Assembly (NCBI RefSeq): GCF_003400205.1
Contig: NZ_QUQV01000001.1
Coordinates: 124,001-188,000, forward strand
Origin: Bacillus sp. HNG
GTDB taxonomy: Bacteria > Bacillota > Bacilli > Bacillales > Bacillaceae_L
Length of the DNA stretch: 64,000 bases
Direction: 5' to 3'
Shown here: one piece after another, positions 17,726 to 27,324 of the stretch
How positions within the stretch are numbered: position 1 is the first letter of the stretch
Layout of the letters: the number at the start of each line of letters is the position of its first letter
Made by a program: the position numbers and the translations under genes
Notes under the pieces: generated by a model
The model's database searches: none
What the model was told of the DNA's origin: nothing
What the model saw: the letters and a program-made list of their open reading frames with translations, nothing else

Positions 17726-18682
17726 TTAATCCTCTACTTGTAGTCGAATATCTTTTGAGCGAAAGCCAATCGATGTGTTTAAATCAAGAACATCTAGAGA
17801 AACTACAGCATTTTCGGGTAAATCAATATTTGAAAAAGTAATTAAGCCACTTTGGTCCTGTGAAATTTTATAGTATTCGTAGTCTTCTAGATTCAACCGG
17901 TAGGCAACGTCTTCCTTTTTCTCCACCGAAAAAGACAAACTGTTGTCAGAAACTGATGACAATACTGGGGTTTTTAATTTACGGTCCTTATCAATCTTAA
18001 TTCCAGTTTGTTTCTCAATAAAGTTTAGTAAATCATCGTTACCAAGTATATTTTCTAGATTTTGATTTTCATGCTCCGTTCGCATATAGAAACCTTCATT
18101 CGTATAGACATCGTCTGGATCTGCCTCATCAGCTGGTCCGTATAGTAGAACATAATCATCTGCAAAAATTTCCTGAGGATACCATTCATGAGCCGAAACT
18201 GAATAATTCAAAAACGAATTCCAGTTGACAGGAAAGTCATGTAATCCTCTAAGTTTTGCCCATTTTGAAAATGGAAAATGATGAGACGGAAAATAATAAT
18301 AGGCAAAATGATGCCCGTATTCATGTGATAATGTATCTCGGTATTCCCGCGCACTATTGTATTCATTACCTTTATATAGGGTAATGCTACTTATAAATGG
18401 GTGATAGATTCCTGTAATCATACGATTTGAAGGTGATGGACCTTCCATTACTCGAACTTCCTGCAATAGGTTAATTTCATCACCATGTTTATTTTTTATT
18501 AATTCTTTATATAAATCTGCTAATTTGACCTCGTTCCAGTTTTGTGAGTAGCTAAGGAAGAGAATTCCTTCTGGGGATTCATATTTGGCAAAAAAAGAGG
18601 AGTCATACATGATAGGGTCTAAGCTTAGCAAAACCGGAAGACTACATAACAATAATAGAAAAATCAACACTTTTTTTCTCAT
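17726..18682 (-). CDS. Membrane-anchored or secreted zinc metalloprotease-like protein
   Basis: A 318-residue protein with an N-terminal signal or anchor (MRKKVLIFLLLLCSLPVLLS). At about residue 122 it has TLSHEYGHHFAYYYF, an HExxH zinc site, and about 50 residues later QEIFADDYVLLYG, where Glu can be the third ligand as in gluzincins. The C-terminal ~90 residues look like a beta-rich, Fn3-like domain. I know no close named family. The ATG at 18682 has GGGGTGAT and AAGG upstream, whereas the earlier in-frame ATG at 18706 has none. It is probably active outside the membrane; target unknown. Confidence 0.6.
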   Translation of the reverse strand: MRKKVLIFLLLLCSLPVLLSLDPIMYDSSFFAKYESPEGILFLSYSQNWNEVKLADLYKELIKNKHGDEINLLQEVRVMEGPSPSNRMITGIYHPFISSITLYKGNEYNSAREYRDTLSHEYGHHFAYYYFPSHHFPFSKWAKLRGLHDFPVNWNSFLNYSVSAHEWYPQEIFADDYVLLYGPADEADPDDVYTNEGFYMRTEHENQNLENILGNDDLLNFIEKQTGIKIDKDRKLKTPVLSSVSDNSLSFSVEKKEDVAYRLNLEDYEYYKISQDQSGLITFSNIDLPENAVVSLDVLDLNTSIGFRSKDIRLQVED

Positions 18683-18816
18683 AACCTTTATCACCCCATA
18701 CGTCATTTTATCATTCTTAGAACCAATGAATCTCTGTTTTATTTTGCCAGATTGTTATAGTCGATTATAATGGGAGAGGTAGAAATTAAATTTTTGTTTT
18801 AGGTTGGTGAAGTAAA

Positions 18817-19551
18817 ATGAGTCGTGTGGTAATCGTAACGGGAGCGGCAAATGGAATTGGAAAAGGGATTGCAAAAGCTTATGCGGAAAACGGAGATAAA
18901 GTTGTTTTAGCAGATATGGATATTGTAGCCGGTAACAAGCTATCAAGTGAACTTAACAAACAAGGTGCGGAAGCTATTTTTATCAATACAGATGTAAGAA
19001 ACGAACAGGATATCCTCCAATTGGTAAACCAAACCTATCAAACTTATGGTAAAATTGATATTTTAATAAACAATGCGGGTAAAAATTTATTCAAGTCACC
19101 ATTCGATGTAACAGTTGAAGAATGGGATGATGTGATTAATACAAATCTACGAAGTGTATTCTTATGTTCGAGAGAAGTTGCAAAATATATGAAGAAATCA
19201 GGTGGCTCAATCGTCAATATTGCTTCAACTAGAGCGATTATGTCTGAGCCGCATTCAGAAGGGTATGCAGCCACAAAAGGCGGGATCGTTGCGATTACTC
19301 ATGCACTTGCTGCTTCATTTTCAGAATATCAGATTACCGTTAATGCAATTTCACCCGGATGGATTGAAACTGGGAACTATGAGGAACTTTGTGAAGTTGA
19401 TCACGGTCAGCATTTTGCGAAGCGAGTCGGAAAACCAGCGGATATCGCTAATTCATGTCTCTATTTAACTGATCCGAAAAATAATTTCGTGACAGGAATT
19501 AATCTTATCGTAGATGGCGGAATGACTAGAAAAATGATTTATGAGGAGTAA
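18817..19551 (+). CDS. Short-chain dehydrogenase/reductase
   Basis: A 244-residue classical SDR. The nucleotide-binding motif is TGAANGIGKGIA, the structural NNAG is present, and the catalytic residues are Ser of NIASTR and Tyr/Lys of YAATKGG. The Asp after strand 2 (LADMD) suggests NAD(H) preference. The family acts on sugars, steroids or acyl chains; the substrate is not clear. It is followed 23 bp later by exoA and may share its transcript. Confidence 0.87.
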   Translation: MSRVVIVTGAANGIGKGIAKAYAENGDKVVLADMDIVAGNKLSSELNKQGAEAIFINTDVRNEQDILQLVNQTYQTYGKIDILINNAGKNLFKSPFDVTVEEWDDVINTNLRSVFLCSREVAKYMKKSGGSIVNIASTRAIMSEPHSEGYAATKGGIVAITHALAASFSEYQITVNAISPGWIETGNYEELCEVDHGQHFAKRVGKPADIANSCLYLTDPKNNFVTGINLIVDGGMTRKMIYEE

Positions 19552-19574
19552 CATAGAGAGGAAGCTTTAAAATT

Positions 19575-20330
19575 ATGAAACTTATATCGTGGAATGTTAA
19601 TGGATTACGGGCTTGTGTAAAGAAAGGATTTTTAGATTATTTTCACGAAATGGATGCTGATATCTTTTGCTTACAGGAAACCAAGCTCCAGGAAGGTCAA
19701 ATTGAACTAGATCTTGAAGGATATCATCAGTATTGGAATTACGCGCTTAAAAAAGGCTATTCTGGAACTGCAGTTTTTACGAAGGAAAAGCCTCTTTCCG
19801 TTTCATATGGTGTTGGTGATGAAAATGAGCAGGATGAGGGAAGAATTCTCACATTGGAATTCGCCGACTTTTATTTAATCAATGTTTACACACCGAATTC
19901 ACAAAGAGATCTTGCACGTCTCGGTTATCGACTTGACTGGGAAGATCGTATGCGTGAATATCTCCTTGATTTAAATAAAATGAAGCCAATTGTTCTTTGT
20001 GGCGATTTGAATGTCGCACATGCCGATATTGATTTAAAGAATGCGAAATCGAATCGAGGAAATTCTGGTTTCACCGATGAAGAGCGTGGAAAAATGACGG
20101 ATTTGCTCAACTCTGGTTTTATTGATTCCTTCAGATATTTTTATCCAGACGTAACGGATCAATATACATGGTGGAGTTACATGCGAAATGTGCGTGAAAA
20201 AAATATTGGATGGAGAATTGATTATTTTATTGTTTCCGAACAATTAAAAGACAGATTGAAAGATTCTCAAATCCACTCGCACGTAATGGGAAGCGATCAT
20301 TGCCCAGTCGTACTGGAAATACAGGAATAA
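19575..20330 (+). CDS. exoA: Exodeoxyribonuclease III / AP endonuclease
   Basis: A 251-residue Xth/ExoA-type nuclease for base excision repair: it cuts at abasic sites and trims 3' ends. Visible landmarks are ISWNVNGLRA at the start, the metal-binding Glu in CLQETKLQ, NVYTPNSQ, CGDLNVAH with the catalytic Asp/Asn, and the C-terminal GSDHCPVVL catalytic His. The length equals the Bacillus enzyme. The ribosome binding site is AGAGAGGAAG. No terminator is evident before the DedA gene. Confidence 0.95.
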   Translation: MKLISWNVNGLRACVKKGFLDYFHEMDADIFCLQETKLQEGQIELDLEGYHQYWNYALKKGYSGTAVFTKEKPLSVSYGVGDENEQDEGRILTLEFADFYLINVYTPNSQRDLARLGYRLDWEDRMREYLLDLNKMKPIVLCGDLNVAHADIDLKNAKSNRGNSGFTDEERGKMTDLLNSGFIDSFRYFYPDVTDQYTWWSYMRNVREKNIGWRIDYFIVSEQLKDRLKDSQIHSHVMGSDHCPVVLEIQE

Positions 20331-20426
20331 GAAAATTTTTAAGGAATACTTTAAAGTAGGACAAACATAGATTACAATAAGTATGCTTATCGATTTAGTG
20401 AAATAGCATCTTATTTGGAGGTAAAC

Positions 20427-21041
20427 ATGCAAAACTGGATAACAGAATTTATGGATCAATTTGGGTATATAGGGATTTTTCTATTAATTGCTTTAGAAAA
20501 CATCTTTCCACCTATTCCATCTGAGGTTATTTTAACAGCAGGTGGATTTATGACGACAAAAACAAATTTAACCGTGACAGGAGTCATCATCGCCGCAACA
20601 CTTGGTTCAGTCGTAGGTGCAATCATTCTTTACGGAATTGGCCGCTTACTTGATGTGGAGCGTTTGGAGAAAATCGTTGACCGCTATGGTCGCATTTTAC
20701 GGGTAACAAAAGAAGATATCCATAAAGCAGATGCGTGGTTTGATAAATATGGATATTGGACTGTATTTTTCTGCAGAATGGTACCATTAATTAGAAGCTT
20801 GATTTCCATTCCAGCTGGAATGTCCAATATGAATTTTTGGATGTTTATTTTATTTACAACACTAGGAACATTAATCTGGAATGTAATCCTTGTAATGCTA
20901 GGCGCTGCTTTTGGTGAATCTTGGGATGTTATTGTTCACTACATGGACATTTACTCCAATATTACGTATGCATTAATCGCCTTAGCGGGAATTGGATTTC
21001 TTGTTATATTTTTCACCAAGAGAAAATCAAAAACGAGATAA
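20427..21041 (+). CDS. DedA family membrane protein
   Basis: A 204-residue polytopic protein with the VTT/DedA domain. Family landmarks are FPPIPSEVILTAGGF in the N-terminal re-entrant region and FFCRMVPLIRSLISIPAGMSNM with the conserved Arg and Gly. Some DedA proteins are now known to flip undecaprenyl phosphate or phosphatidylethanolamine, which fits the next gene, uppP, 26 bp downstream. The ATG at 20427 follows TTGGAGG; the TTG at 20415 is part of that ribosome binding site. Confidence 0.88.
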   Translation: MQNWITEFMDQFGYIGIFLLIALENIFPPIPSEVILTAGGFMTTKTNLTVTGVIIAATLGSVVGAIILYGIGRLLDVERLEKIVDRYGRILRVTKEDIHKADAWFDKYGYWTVFFCRMVPLIRSLISIPAGMSNMNFWMFILFTTLGTLIWNVILVMLGAAFGESWDVIVHYMDIYSNITYALIALAGIGFLVIFFTKRKSKTR

Positions 21042-21067
21042 AGTGAAAAAGGAGTATATTATATCTG

Positions 21068-21898
21068 ATGGAAATTATTGAAATTATAAAAGCCATACTA
21101 TTAGGAATGGTTGAGGGACTTACAGAATTTGCACCGGTTTCCTCAACGGGTCACATGATTATTGTTGATGATATGTGGCTAAAAACACAGGAATTTCTTG
21201 GAAAATACCCAGCAAATACATTTAAGGTTGTCATCCAACTTGGCTCCATTTTGGCCGTTGTTGTTGTGTTTAAGGACAGGTTTATTGATTTATTAGGACT
21301 TAATCGAAAAAATAAAATTGTACCCGTTGGGGCTAAACACCTACGTTTAACTCATATCATAGTAGGACTAATTCCTGCAGGTGTTCTAGGTGTGTTATTT
21401 GAGGATATGATTGATGAGCATTTATTCACAACGGAAACGGTATTAATAGGGCTCGTAATTGGAGCTATTTTAATGATTATTGCAGACCGTTATAGCAATA
21501 ACCACCCAAATACACAAACAGTCGATCAGATTACGTATAAACAAGCTTTAACAGTCGGACTTATTCAATGTTTATCACTATGGCCAGGATTTTCACGTTC
21601 AGGTGCCACTATATCAGGCGGTGTACTAGTAGGATTAAGCCATAGAGCAGCTGCAGACTTTACTTTTATCATGGCTGTGCCGATTATGGCCGGAGCAAGT
21701 GGTATCTCGCTTTTAAAAAACATCGAGTATTTTTCAGTGGACGCACTTCCAATATTTATTGCAGGATTCATTAGTGCGTTTGTATTCGCACTTATTTCAA
21801 TTCGATTTTTCTTACGTTTAATCGATAAAATTAAGCTATTACCATTTGCTATTTACCGCATTGTATTAGCGGCTGTCATTTATTTTGTATTTTTATAA
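21068..21898 (+). CDS. uppP: Undecaprenyl-diphosphatase UppP/BacA
   Basis: A 276-residue integral membrane phosphatase that dephosphorylates undecaprenyl pyrophosphate so the carrier can be reused in cell-wall synthesis; it also gives bacitracin tolerance. Both signature regions are present: GMVEGLTEFAPVSSTGHM near the N-terminus with the catalytic Glu and Ser, and LWPGFSRSGATISGG with the conserved Arg. It follows a DedA gene closely, which suggests a shared role in lipid-carrier recycling. A terminator follows. Confidence 0.95.
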   Translation: MEIIEIIKAILLGMVEGLTEFAPVSSTGHMIIVDDMWLKTQEFLGKYPANTFKVVIQLGSILAVVVVFKDRFIDLLGLNRKNKIVPVGAKHLRLTHIIVGLIPAGVLGVLFEDMIDEHLFTTETVLIGLVIGAILMIIADRYSNNHPNTQTVDQITYKQALTVGLIQCLSLWPGFSRSGATISGGVLVGLSHRAAADFTFIMAVPIMAGASGISLLKNIEYFSVDALPIFIAGFISAFVFALISIRFFLRLIDKIKLLPFAIYRIVLAAVIYFVFL

Positions 21899-21904
21899 GT
21901 TAGT

Positions 21905-21933
21905 AAGCATCTCTGCAAAGGGATGCTTTTTTT
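21905..21933 (+). terminator. Rho-independent terminator of uppP
   Basis: AAGCATC and GATGCTT pair around a short loop and are followed by T7. Confidence 0.8.
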
Positions 21934-22022
21934 CTTGGTTCTTCATATTACGCTTGTTTTTGTGTAAAATATGGTAATAGTTCCAAACTTGTACAAAAGT
22001 ACTAAATGAGGAGGAATTAGTT

Positions 22023-23492
22023 ATTAGCTCTCGAAACTATTTTCTGTTTGCGATTATGCTGTTGGTAATTGTCATCATGCCACAACAAGAAAAAGCAGAT
22101 GCAAATGCGAGCCAAAAGCAAGTGTTCGTGCAACTGAATCAGCTTGTCATGAATGAACCGAAATTAAAAGGAGCAATCGCCGGGATAAGTGTACGGTCAG
22201 CAAAAAGTGGAGAAATCCTATATCAACACGCTGGCGATGTCAGGCTTAGACCTGCTTCGAATTTAAAACTCATCACGGCCGCCACAGCTTTATCGGCTCT
22301 TGGTGAAAATTATCAATTTTCAACCGAGATTCTGACAGATGGAAAACTCGAAGAAAACAAACTAATAGGAAATCTTTATCTGAAGGGAAAAGGAGATCCT
22401 ACATTGCTTCAGGAAGATTTGGATTTACTTGCGAAAAAAATTAAGAAATCTGGAGTCGATGTGATTTTCGGAAATGTAATTGCGGATGATACTTGGTATG
22501 ACGATGAGCGGTATTCGATGGATTTAACCTGGAGCGATGAAACTTATTATTATGGTTCAGCTGTTTCGGGATTAACCGCATCTCCAAATAAGGATTATGA
22601 TTCCGGAACAATAATTGTGGAGGTTTCACCTGGGAAGAAAGCGGGGACCAAAGCAGTAATTTCCTTACAACCATCGAGCAATTACATAAAAATCATCAAT
22701 AACACAAAAACCGTTCAAAAAGAAGAAAAGAAAGACATTTCTATCATTCGCGAGCATGGGGAGAATGTGATTACGATTGAAGGAACAATCCCTGTTCAGG
22801 CAAAACCTATTCAAGAGTGGATGACCGTGTGGGAGCCTACAGCATATGCGTTAGATTTATTTAAGCAATCATTAGCGAAGCAGGGAATCCACGTGATGGG
22901 AACGGAAGGCATTGCAAAAACACCTGATAAGGCAGCACTCCTTGTAACAGATAAATCGATTCCATTAAATGAACTTCTTATTCCTTTTATGAAGTTAAGC
23001 AATAATGGCCACGGAGAAACATTAGTTAAGGAGATTGGACGGGTCCGTTATGACGAAGGTAGCTGGGAAAAAGGGATAAATGTCGTGAAGGAAGAACTAC
23101 GAAAGATAGGTGTTGACCCTGGTAGTATGGTGATTAGAGACGGGTCTGGAATTTCACACGTGAATTTGGTTTCTGCTAATGATATCTCAAAACTTCTCTA
23201 TTCCGCCCAAAACCAAGAATGGTTTCCAACATTTTTACACTCATTACCGATTGCTGGAAACAGTGAACGACTTGTTGGTGGTTCTTTACGATATCGATTA
23301 AAAAATCCAGAGATGGCGGGAAAGGTAAAAGCAAAAACAGGGACAATCACAACGGTTAGTTCTCTATCAGGCTATTTGAAAACAAGAAGTGGGGAAGATC
23401 TGATCTTTTCAATCCTATTGAATAATCTAATGAATGATGCACACGGAAAACCAATTGAAGATAAAATCGTTACATTGTTATATGAATATTAA
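22023..23492 (+). CDS. dacC: D-alanyl-D-alanine carboxypeptidase/endopeptidase (PBP4 type, S13)
   Basis: A 489-residue S13 penicillin-binding protein that trims peptidoglycan stem peptides. The active-site motifs are SxxK in RPASNLKLITAATAL, SxN in KLSNNGHGE and KTG in KAKTGTITT. I place the start at an ATT (22023). It lies 8 nt after a perfect AGGAGG and yields a full signal peptide: SSRNYF, a hydrophobic core, then a cut near KADANA. The first ATG (22056) has no ribosome binding site and would leave a signal lacking its basic head. No ATG, GTG or TTG lies between the ribosome binding site and ATT in this frame. Confidence 0.85.
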   Translation: MSSRNYFLFAIMLLVIVIMPQQEKADANASQKQVFVQLNQLVMNEPKLKGAIAGISVRSAKSGEILYQHAGDVRLRPASNLKLITAATALSALGENYQFSTEILTDGKLEENKLIGNLYLKGKGDPTLLQEDLDLLAKKIKKSGVDVIFGNVIADDTWYDDERYSMDLTWSDETYYYGSAVSGLTASPNKDYDSGTIIVEVSPGKKAGTKAVISLQPSSNYIKIINNTKTVQKEEKKDISIIREHGENVITIEGTIPVQAKPIQEWMTVWEPTAYALDLFKQSLAKQGIHVMGTEGIAKTPDKAALLVTDKSIPLNELLIPFMKLSNNGHGETLVKEIGRVRYDEGSWEKGINVVKEELRKIGVDPGSMVIRDGSGISHVNLVSANDISKLLYSAQNQEWFPTFLHSLPIAGNSERLVGGSLRYRLKNPEMAGKVKAKTGTITTVSSLSGYLKTRSGEDLIFSILLNNLMNDAHGKPIEDKIVTLLYEY

Positions 23493-23518
23493 AAAGCAGG
23501 CTCATTATGGCCTGCTTT
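23493..23518. terminator. Bidirectional terminator between dacC and yceI-type gene
   Basis: A 9-bp stem AAAGCAGGC / GCCTGCTTT with an 8-nt loop sits between convergent genes. Confidence 0.75.
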
Positions 23519-23525
23519 GCATGGT

Positions 23526-24059
23526 TTATTCAGCTTTTGCTGCTTCAATTTCGATTGAAATTTTTACTTGGTCTCCAACTAGAACGCCACCAGTTTCAAG
23601 TGCTGCATTCCAGACTAAACCATAATCACTTCGATTTAGGCTGCCAGTTGCGCTGAATCCAGCTTTTTCATTTCCCCAAGGATCTTTTCCTGCACCTTCA
23701 AAAACAACTTGGAATGTTTCAGGTTTTGTTGTGCCACGGATTGTTAAATCACCCGTTACATCGTATTCACCATTATCCGTTTTAACAATCGATGTTGATT
23801 TGAACGTCATTGATGGATGGTTTTCAACATCAAAGAAGTCAGCTGAACGAAGGTGGTTATCGCGATCTTCATTCTTTGTGTTAATACTTGTAAGGTCGAT
23901 TTTAAATTCAATATTTGCTGTTGTTAGGTCAGCTGGATCTGCTTCAATTGTAGCTTCAAAGTTCTCGAATGAACCTTTTACCTTTGCAATCATCATGTGT
24001 TTTACTGAAAAATCAATACTGCTGTGTGATGCATCTACTGCCCATTTAGTATTTGCCAT
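23526..24059 (-). CDS. YceI family protein
   Basis: A 177-residue YceI-like protein. The family has a lipocalin-like barrel that can bind a polyisoprenoid chain. Typical features are WAVDASHSSIDFSVKHMMIAKVKGSF at the N-terminus, DITR-like spacing with DLTIRGTTKPETF in the middle, and the SLNRSDYGL region near the C-terminus. There is no signal peptide, so it is cytoplasmic here. The ATG at 24059 follows GGAGGAATT; the upstream in-frame ATG overlaps that site. Its physiological role is unknown. Confidence 0.88.
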   Translation of the reverse strand: MANTKWAVDASHSSIDFSVKHMMIAKVKGSFENFEATIEADPADLTTANIEFKIDLTSINTKNEDRDNHLRSADFFDVENHPSMTFKSTSIVKTDNGEYDVTGDLTIRGTTKPETFQVVFEGAGKDPWGNEKAGFSATGSLNRSDYGLVWNAALETGGVLVGDQVKISIEIEAAKAE

Positions 24060-24294
24060 TTTTAATTCCTCCATAAAAATATTATTTTACTATCATTTAT
24101 CTCGAATTCAAGATATCTTACTTTAAGACAAATTATAATGGTGATTTTTGTTAATGTCAACATAAATGTAAAAAAAATTTAAGCATGATTCCCACCAGAT
24201 TTCGTATCTCATAGTAAAATAAGCATAATGGGAATAAGAGAAGGGGAATTTAATAAAATGATGTTCGTTCTTTTGATCATTGGAGGTATATATT

Positions 24295-25632
24295 ATGGTA
24301 GTTGAGATTTTAATCCTTGTCATTTTAATTTTGTTGAATTCATTTTTTGCGGCTTCAGAAATGGCAATGGTTTCATTAAATGACAACAAAGTAAAAATGA
24401 TGGCTGACAGTGGGGATAAAAAAGCAATTTTATTACATAGACTTCTGTCAAATCCGAGTCGGTTTTTAGCGACCATTCAAATCGGAATTACTTTAGCCGG
24501 CTTTCTTGCCAGTGCTTTTGCAGCCGGAAGCTTTGCTACTTACTTAACAAACTGGCTTGTAGACATTGGTGTTCCGGTGGCACCCAGTATTATTGATTCT
24601 CTTTCTGTGATAATCATTACACTTATTTTATCCTACTTCACATTAGTAATAGGTGAATTAGTACCGAAGAGGCTTGCCCTACAGAAGGCAGAGGAAATCT
24701 CCTTAATTGCTGCAAGGCCATTAACGATTTTATCAAAAGTAACCTCACCGTTTGTAAAGTTATTAACGTTATCAACGAATGGACTCGTACGATTATTTGG
24801 AGTCGATCCAAATGCGGATGATGAAAATGTAACTGAAGAAGAAATTCGAATGATGGTTGATGTAGGAAAAGAAAGAGGGACTATACAAGAATCTGAAAAA
24901 TTTATGATCAATAATATTTTTGAATTTGATAATAAAACCGTTTCAGACATCATGACACATCGGACGAACATTATTGCAATCCCACTTGATTACACATTAA
25001 AAGAAATCATTCATCTAGTTACAGTGGAGAAATATACACGATTTCCCGTATATGATGAAAGTATTGATCAAATTGTGGGAATCTTACATTCAAAAGAGCT
25101 GATAAAATTCGTTGATGATTGTGATGACATTGCTTTTAACTTAAAAGACTTACTAAGAGATCCTTATTTTGTTTTAGAATCAAAGCATACTAATGAATTA
25201 TTTAAGGAAATGCAAAAAAACAATATCCATATGGCCATTGTGATTGATGAATATGGTGGGACAGATGGGATTGTTACAATTGAGGATTTAATTGAAGAAA
25301 TTGTTGGGAATATATTTGACGAGTACGATGAATACACCATTGAGGACGAAGAATATATCCAGCTTGATGAAAATACTTATTCTATGGCTGGGACAATTAA
25401 TTTATATGAAGTTGAGGATCTTTTGAAAATTGACTTTCCAACAGATGAATATGATACTTTAAGTGGTTTTGTAATTGGCCAGTTAGGGTATATTCCTTCA
25501 GGGGATGTACATCCACAAATTGACTACAAAAATCATACATTTAAAGTAATCGAAATGGATGAAAAACGAATTATGAGAATAAAGGTTATGAAAAATGCAG
25601 CTCCATCTGAAATCGAAGAAGAACAAGAGTAA
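24295..25632 (+). CDS. CorC/HlyC family (CNNM-like) Mg2+ exporter candidate
   Basis: A 445-residue protein with an N-terminal DUF21 membrane domain of three to four helices (LNSFFAASEMAMVSL signature), a CBS pair around residues 215-330 (IMTHRTNIIAIPLDYT, then MAIVIDEYGGTDGIVTIEDL) and a C-terminal CorC/HlyC domain. These so-called hemolysins are now linked to Mg2+ efflux, for example MpfA of Bacillus and Staphylococcus. The ATG at 24295 follows TTGGAGG. A strong terminator follows. Confidence 0.88.
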   Translation: MVVEILILVILILLNSFFAASEMAMVSLNDNKVKMMADSGDKKAILLHRLLSNPSRFLATIQIGITLAGFLASAFAAGSFATYLTNWLVDIGVPVAPSIIDSLSVIIITLILSYFTLVIGELVPKRLALQKAEEISLIAARPLTILSKVTSPFVKLLTLSTNGLVRLFGVDPNADDENVTEEEIRMMVDVGKERGTIQESEKFMINNIFEFDNKTVSDIMTHRTNIIAIPLDYTLKEIIHLVTVEKYTRFPVYDESIDQIVGILHSKELIKFVDDCDDIAFNLKDLLRDPYFVLESKHTNELFKEMQKNNIHMAIVIDEYGGTDGIVTIEDLIEEIVGNIFDEYDEYTIEDEEYIQLDENTYSMAGTINLYEVEDLLKIDFPTDEYDTLSGFVIGQLGYIPSGDVHPQIDYKNHTFKVIEMDEKRIMRIKVMKNAAPSEIEEEQE

Positions 25633-25636
25633 GACT

Positions 25637-25670
25637 AAAGGGTGTTCCAAATAAAACTGGAACACCCTTT
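25637..25670. terminator. Bidirectional rho-independent terminator
   Basis: A 13-bp perfect stem AAAGGGTGTTCCA / TGGAACACCCTTT with an 8-nt loop separates two convergent genes and abuts the stop codon of the transporter on the minus strand. Confidence 0.88.
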
Positions 25671-27014
25671 TTAAATAACACCTAAACTATCCAAGAAAAC
25701 TATTGCAATCACAACCGGCACCACATATCGAATGAGAAAGAACCAAGTCTTTAACAGAGAAATGTGAATGCTACTGCCCATTTGCATTTCTTTATAAAGA
25801 ATTGTACGTGGAAATTTAAACGAAATAAAAAGAGATATAAAGAAAGCTCCAATCGGTAATAGAATATTACTTACAAGGTAATCTGCAAGGTCAAAAATAG
25901 ATTTTCCAAATAAATGAACATCACTAAGTACCCCGTAAGAAAGAGCCGATGGAACGCCCACTAAAAAAATAATAAGCCCTGACATCCATGCGTAAAACTT
26001 TCGCTTTTGAACATTACCTTTAGTTAAAATCGCTACTATTAATTCAAGCATTGAAAATGCCGAGGTGAGTGTAGCAAATAAAAATAAGAGAAGGAAAGCA
26101 ACTAAAAAGAGCATTCCAAATGGCATGTTGTTAAAAACAGTCGGTAGTACATTAAATAAAAGAACAGGTCCTGCGTCCGGCTCTAAGTCAAAAGCAAACA
26201 CCGCTGGAAAAATGGCCAATCCAGCTAAAAGGGTTACAAGTATATTTAATAACACAATTGAAAACGCGGACTGTACCAAATCTTCCTTTTTCGAAAGATA
26301 AGAACTATAGGTTAACATCGTACTGGCACCAACACTAAGGGCGAAAAAAGATTGACCTAATGCAAATAGAATCGTTTCGGAAGTTAAAGAAGAAAGGGAA
26401 GGCTTCAAAATAAACAAAATTCCCTCAAGTGAGTTTTCAAGAGTAATCGAGCGTATGATAATGATTAAAAATAGGATGAAAAGTGCTGGCATCATCCATT
26501 TACTTGCTTTTTCGATCCCAGATTGGACCCCTTTAGCAACTACAATAATTGTAATGAACATAAATACAAGTTGCGCAAATATTACGAGGAAGGGATTTGA
26601 AATTGTTTCTCCAAAATAACGTCCATACTCTGTTTCCGTTAAACCGTTCAATCTTCCTATACTTCCGCTAACCAAATAAATTAAGATCCAGCCACCCACC
26701 ACACTATAAAATGAGAGTAATATAGCGTTAGTAAAGAAACCTAAACGGCCAACGATGTGCCAATTTGTTTTTGGAGCCAATTCTTTAAAGGCTTCTATAG
26801 CGTTTTTTTGTGTGCTTCTGCCAATTACAAATTCAGCTAATAAAAGTGGTAAACCGATTAATAGGGTGAAAATAAGAAAAATAATGAAAAAAATGCCGCC
26901 ACCACTAGTACCAGCCACATAAGGGAATTTCCAAATAGCCCCTAATCCAATAGCAGATCCTGCAGCAGCTAAAATAAAGCTAATTTTTGAAGACCATTGT
27001 TCAGATTGCTTCAA
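25671..27014 (-). CDS. Neurotransmitter:sodium symporter family transporter
   Basis: A 447-residue NSS/SNF transporter with about 11 membrane helices. The N-terminal signature is [25 protein letters not shown], the unwound helix-1 region that binds Na+ and the amine substrate (written here as overlapping parts [12 protein letters not shown] and WKFPYVAG). Bacterial members such as LeuT and MhsT carry amino acids. The start is TTG, preceded by GGGGG about 8 nt upstream. It is divergent from the ABC importer across a 310-bp gap. Confidence 0.9.
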   Translation of the reverse strand: MKQSEQWSSKISFILAAAGSAIGLGAIWKFPYVAGTSGGGIFFIIFLIFTLLIGLPLLLAEFVIGRSTQKNAIEAFKELAPKTNWHIVGRLGFFTNAILLSFYSVVGGWILIYLVSGSIGRLNGLTETEYGRYFGETISNPFLVIFAQLVFMFITIIVVAKGVQSGIEKASKWMMPALFILFLIIIIRSITLENSLEGILFILKPSLSSLTSETILFALGQSFFALSVGASTMLTYSSYLSKKEDLVQSAFSIVLLNILVTLLAGLAIFPAVFAFDLEPDAGPVLLFNVLPTVFNNMPFGMLFLVAFLLLFLFATLTSAFSMLELIVAILTKGNVQKRKFYAWMSGLIIFLVGVPSALSYGVLSDVHLFGKSIFDLADYLVSNILLPIGAFFISLFISFKFPRTILYKEMQMGSSIHISLLKTWFFLIRYVVPVVIAIVFLDSLGVI

Positions 27015-27156
27015 GCAAATACCCCCATCACAACTTCATATTTTTTAGTCTTTGTTAACAAAAAAAATTAAAACGTATTATCACAGGAAAACAAAAATTT
27101 GTATTTTGCTTTACAAAAAAAATATAACCTGAAAGTGTAAAATGTTCAGAAAATAA

Positions 27157-27185
27157 TTGACGCAATGTACCTAGAGTGATAATAT
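27157..27185 (+). promoter_or_regulatory. Sigma-A promoter of the ABC importer operon
   Basis: TTGACG (27157-27162) and TAATAT (27180-27185) have ideal 17-bp spacing. This predicts transcription start near 27192 and a 5' leader of about 130 nt. Confidence 0.6.
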
Positions 27186-27214
27186 AACGATTAAACAATG
27201 ACATACATTAACGC

Positions 27215-27287
27215 TTTTTTGCTTTACTGCAGTAAAATGAATGTGCGCAAAAAACATTATTCTAGTAAAGTAATAGAATACTAGAAT
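27215..27287 (+). promoter_or_regulatory. Structured leader of the ABC importer operon
   Basis: The leader contains nested inverted repeats. T6GC (27215-27222) can pair with GCA6 (27247-27254) around a perfect 14-bp palindrome TTTACTGCAGTAAA (27223-27236). Downstream, ATTCTAGTA (27259-27267) pairs with TACTAGAAT (27279-27287). There is no T-box or riboswitch motif that I recognise. It may be an operator pair or an attenuator-type RNA. Confidence 0.4.
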
Positions 27288-27324
27288 AAACAAAAAGTGT
27301 AAAGAAAATTAAGGGGGATTATGC

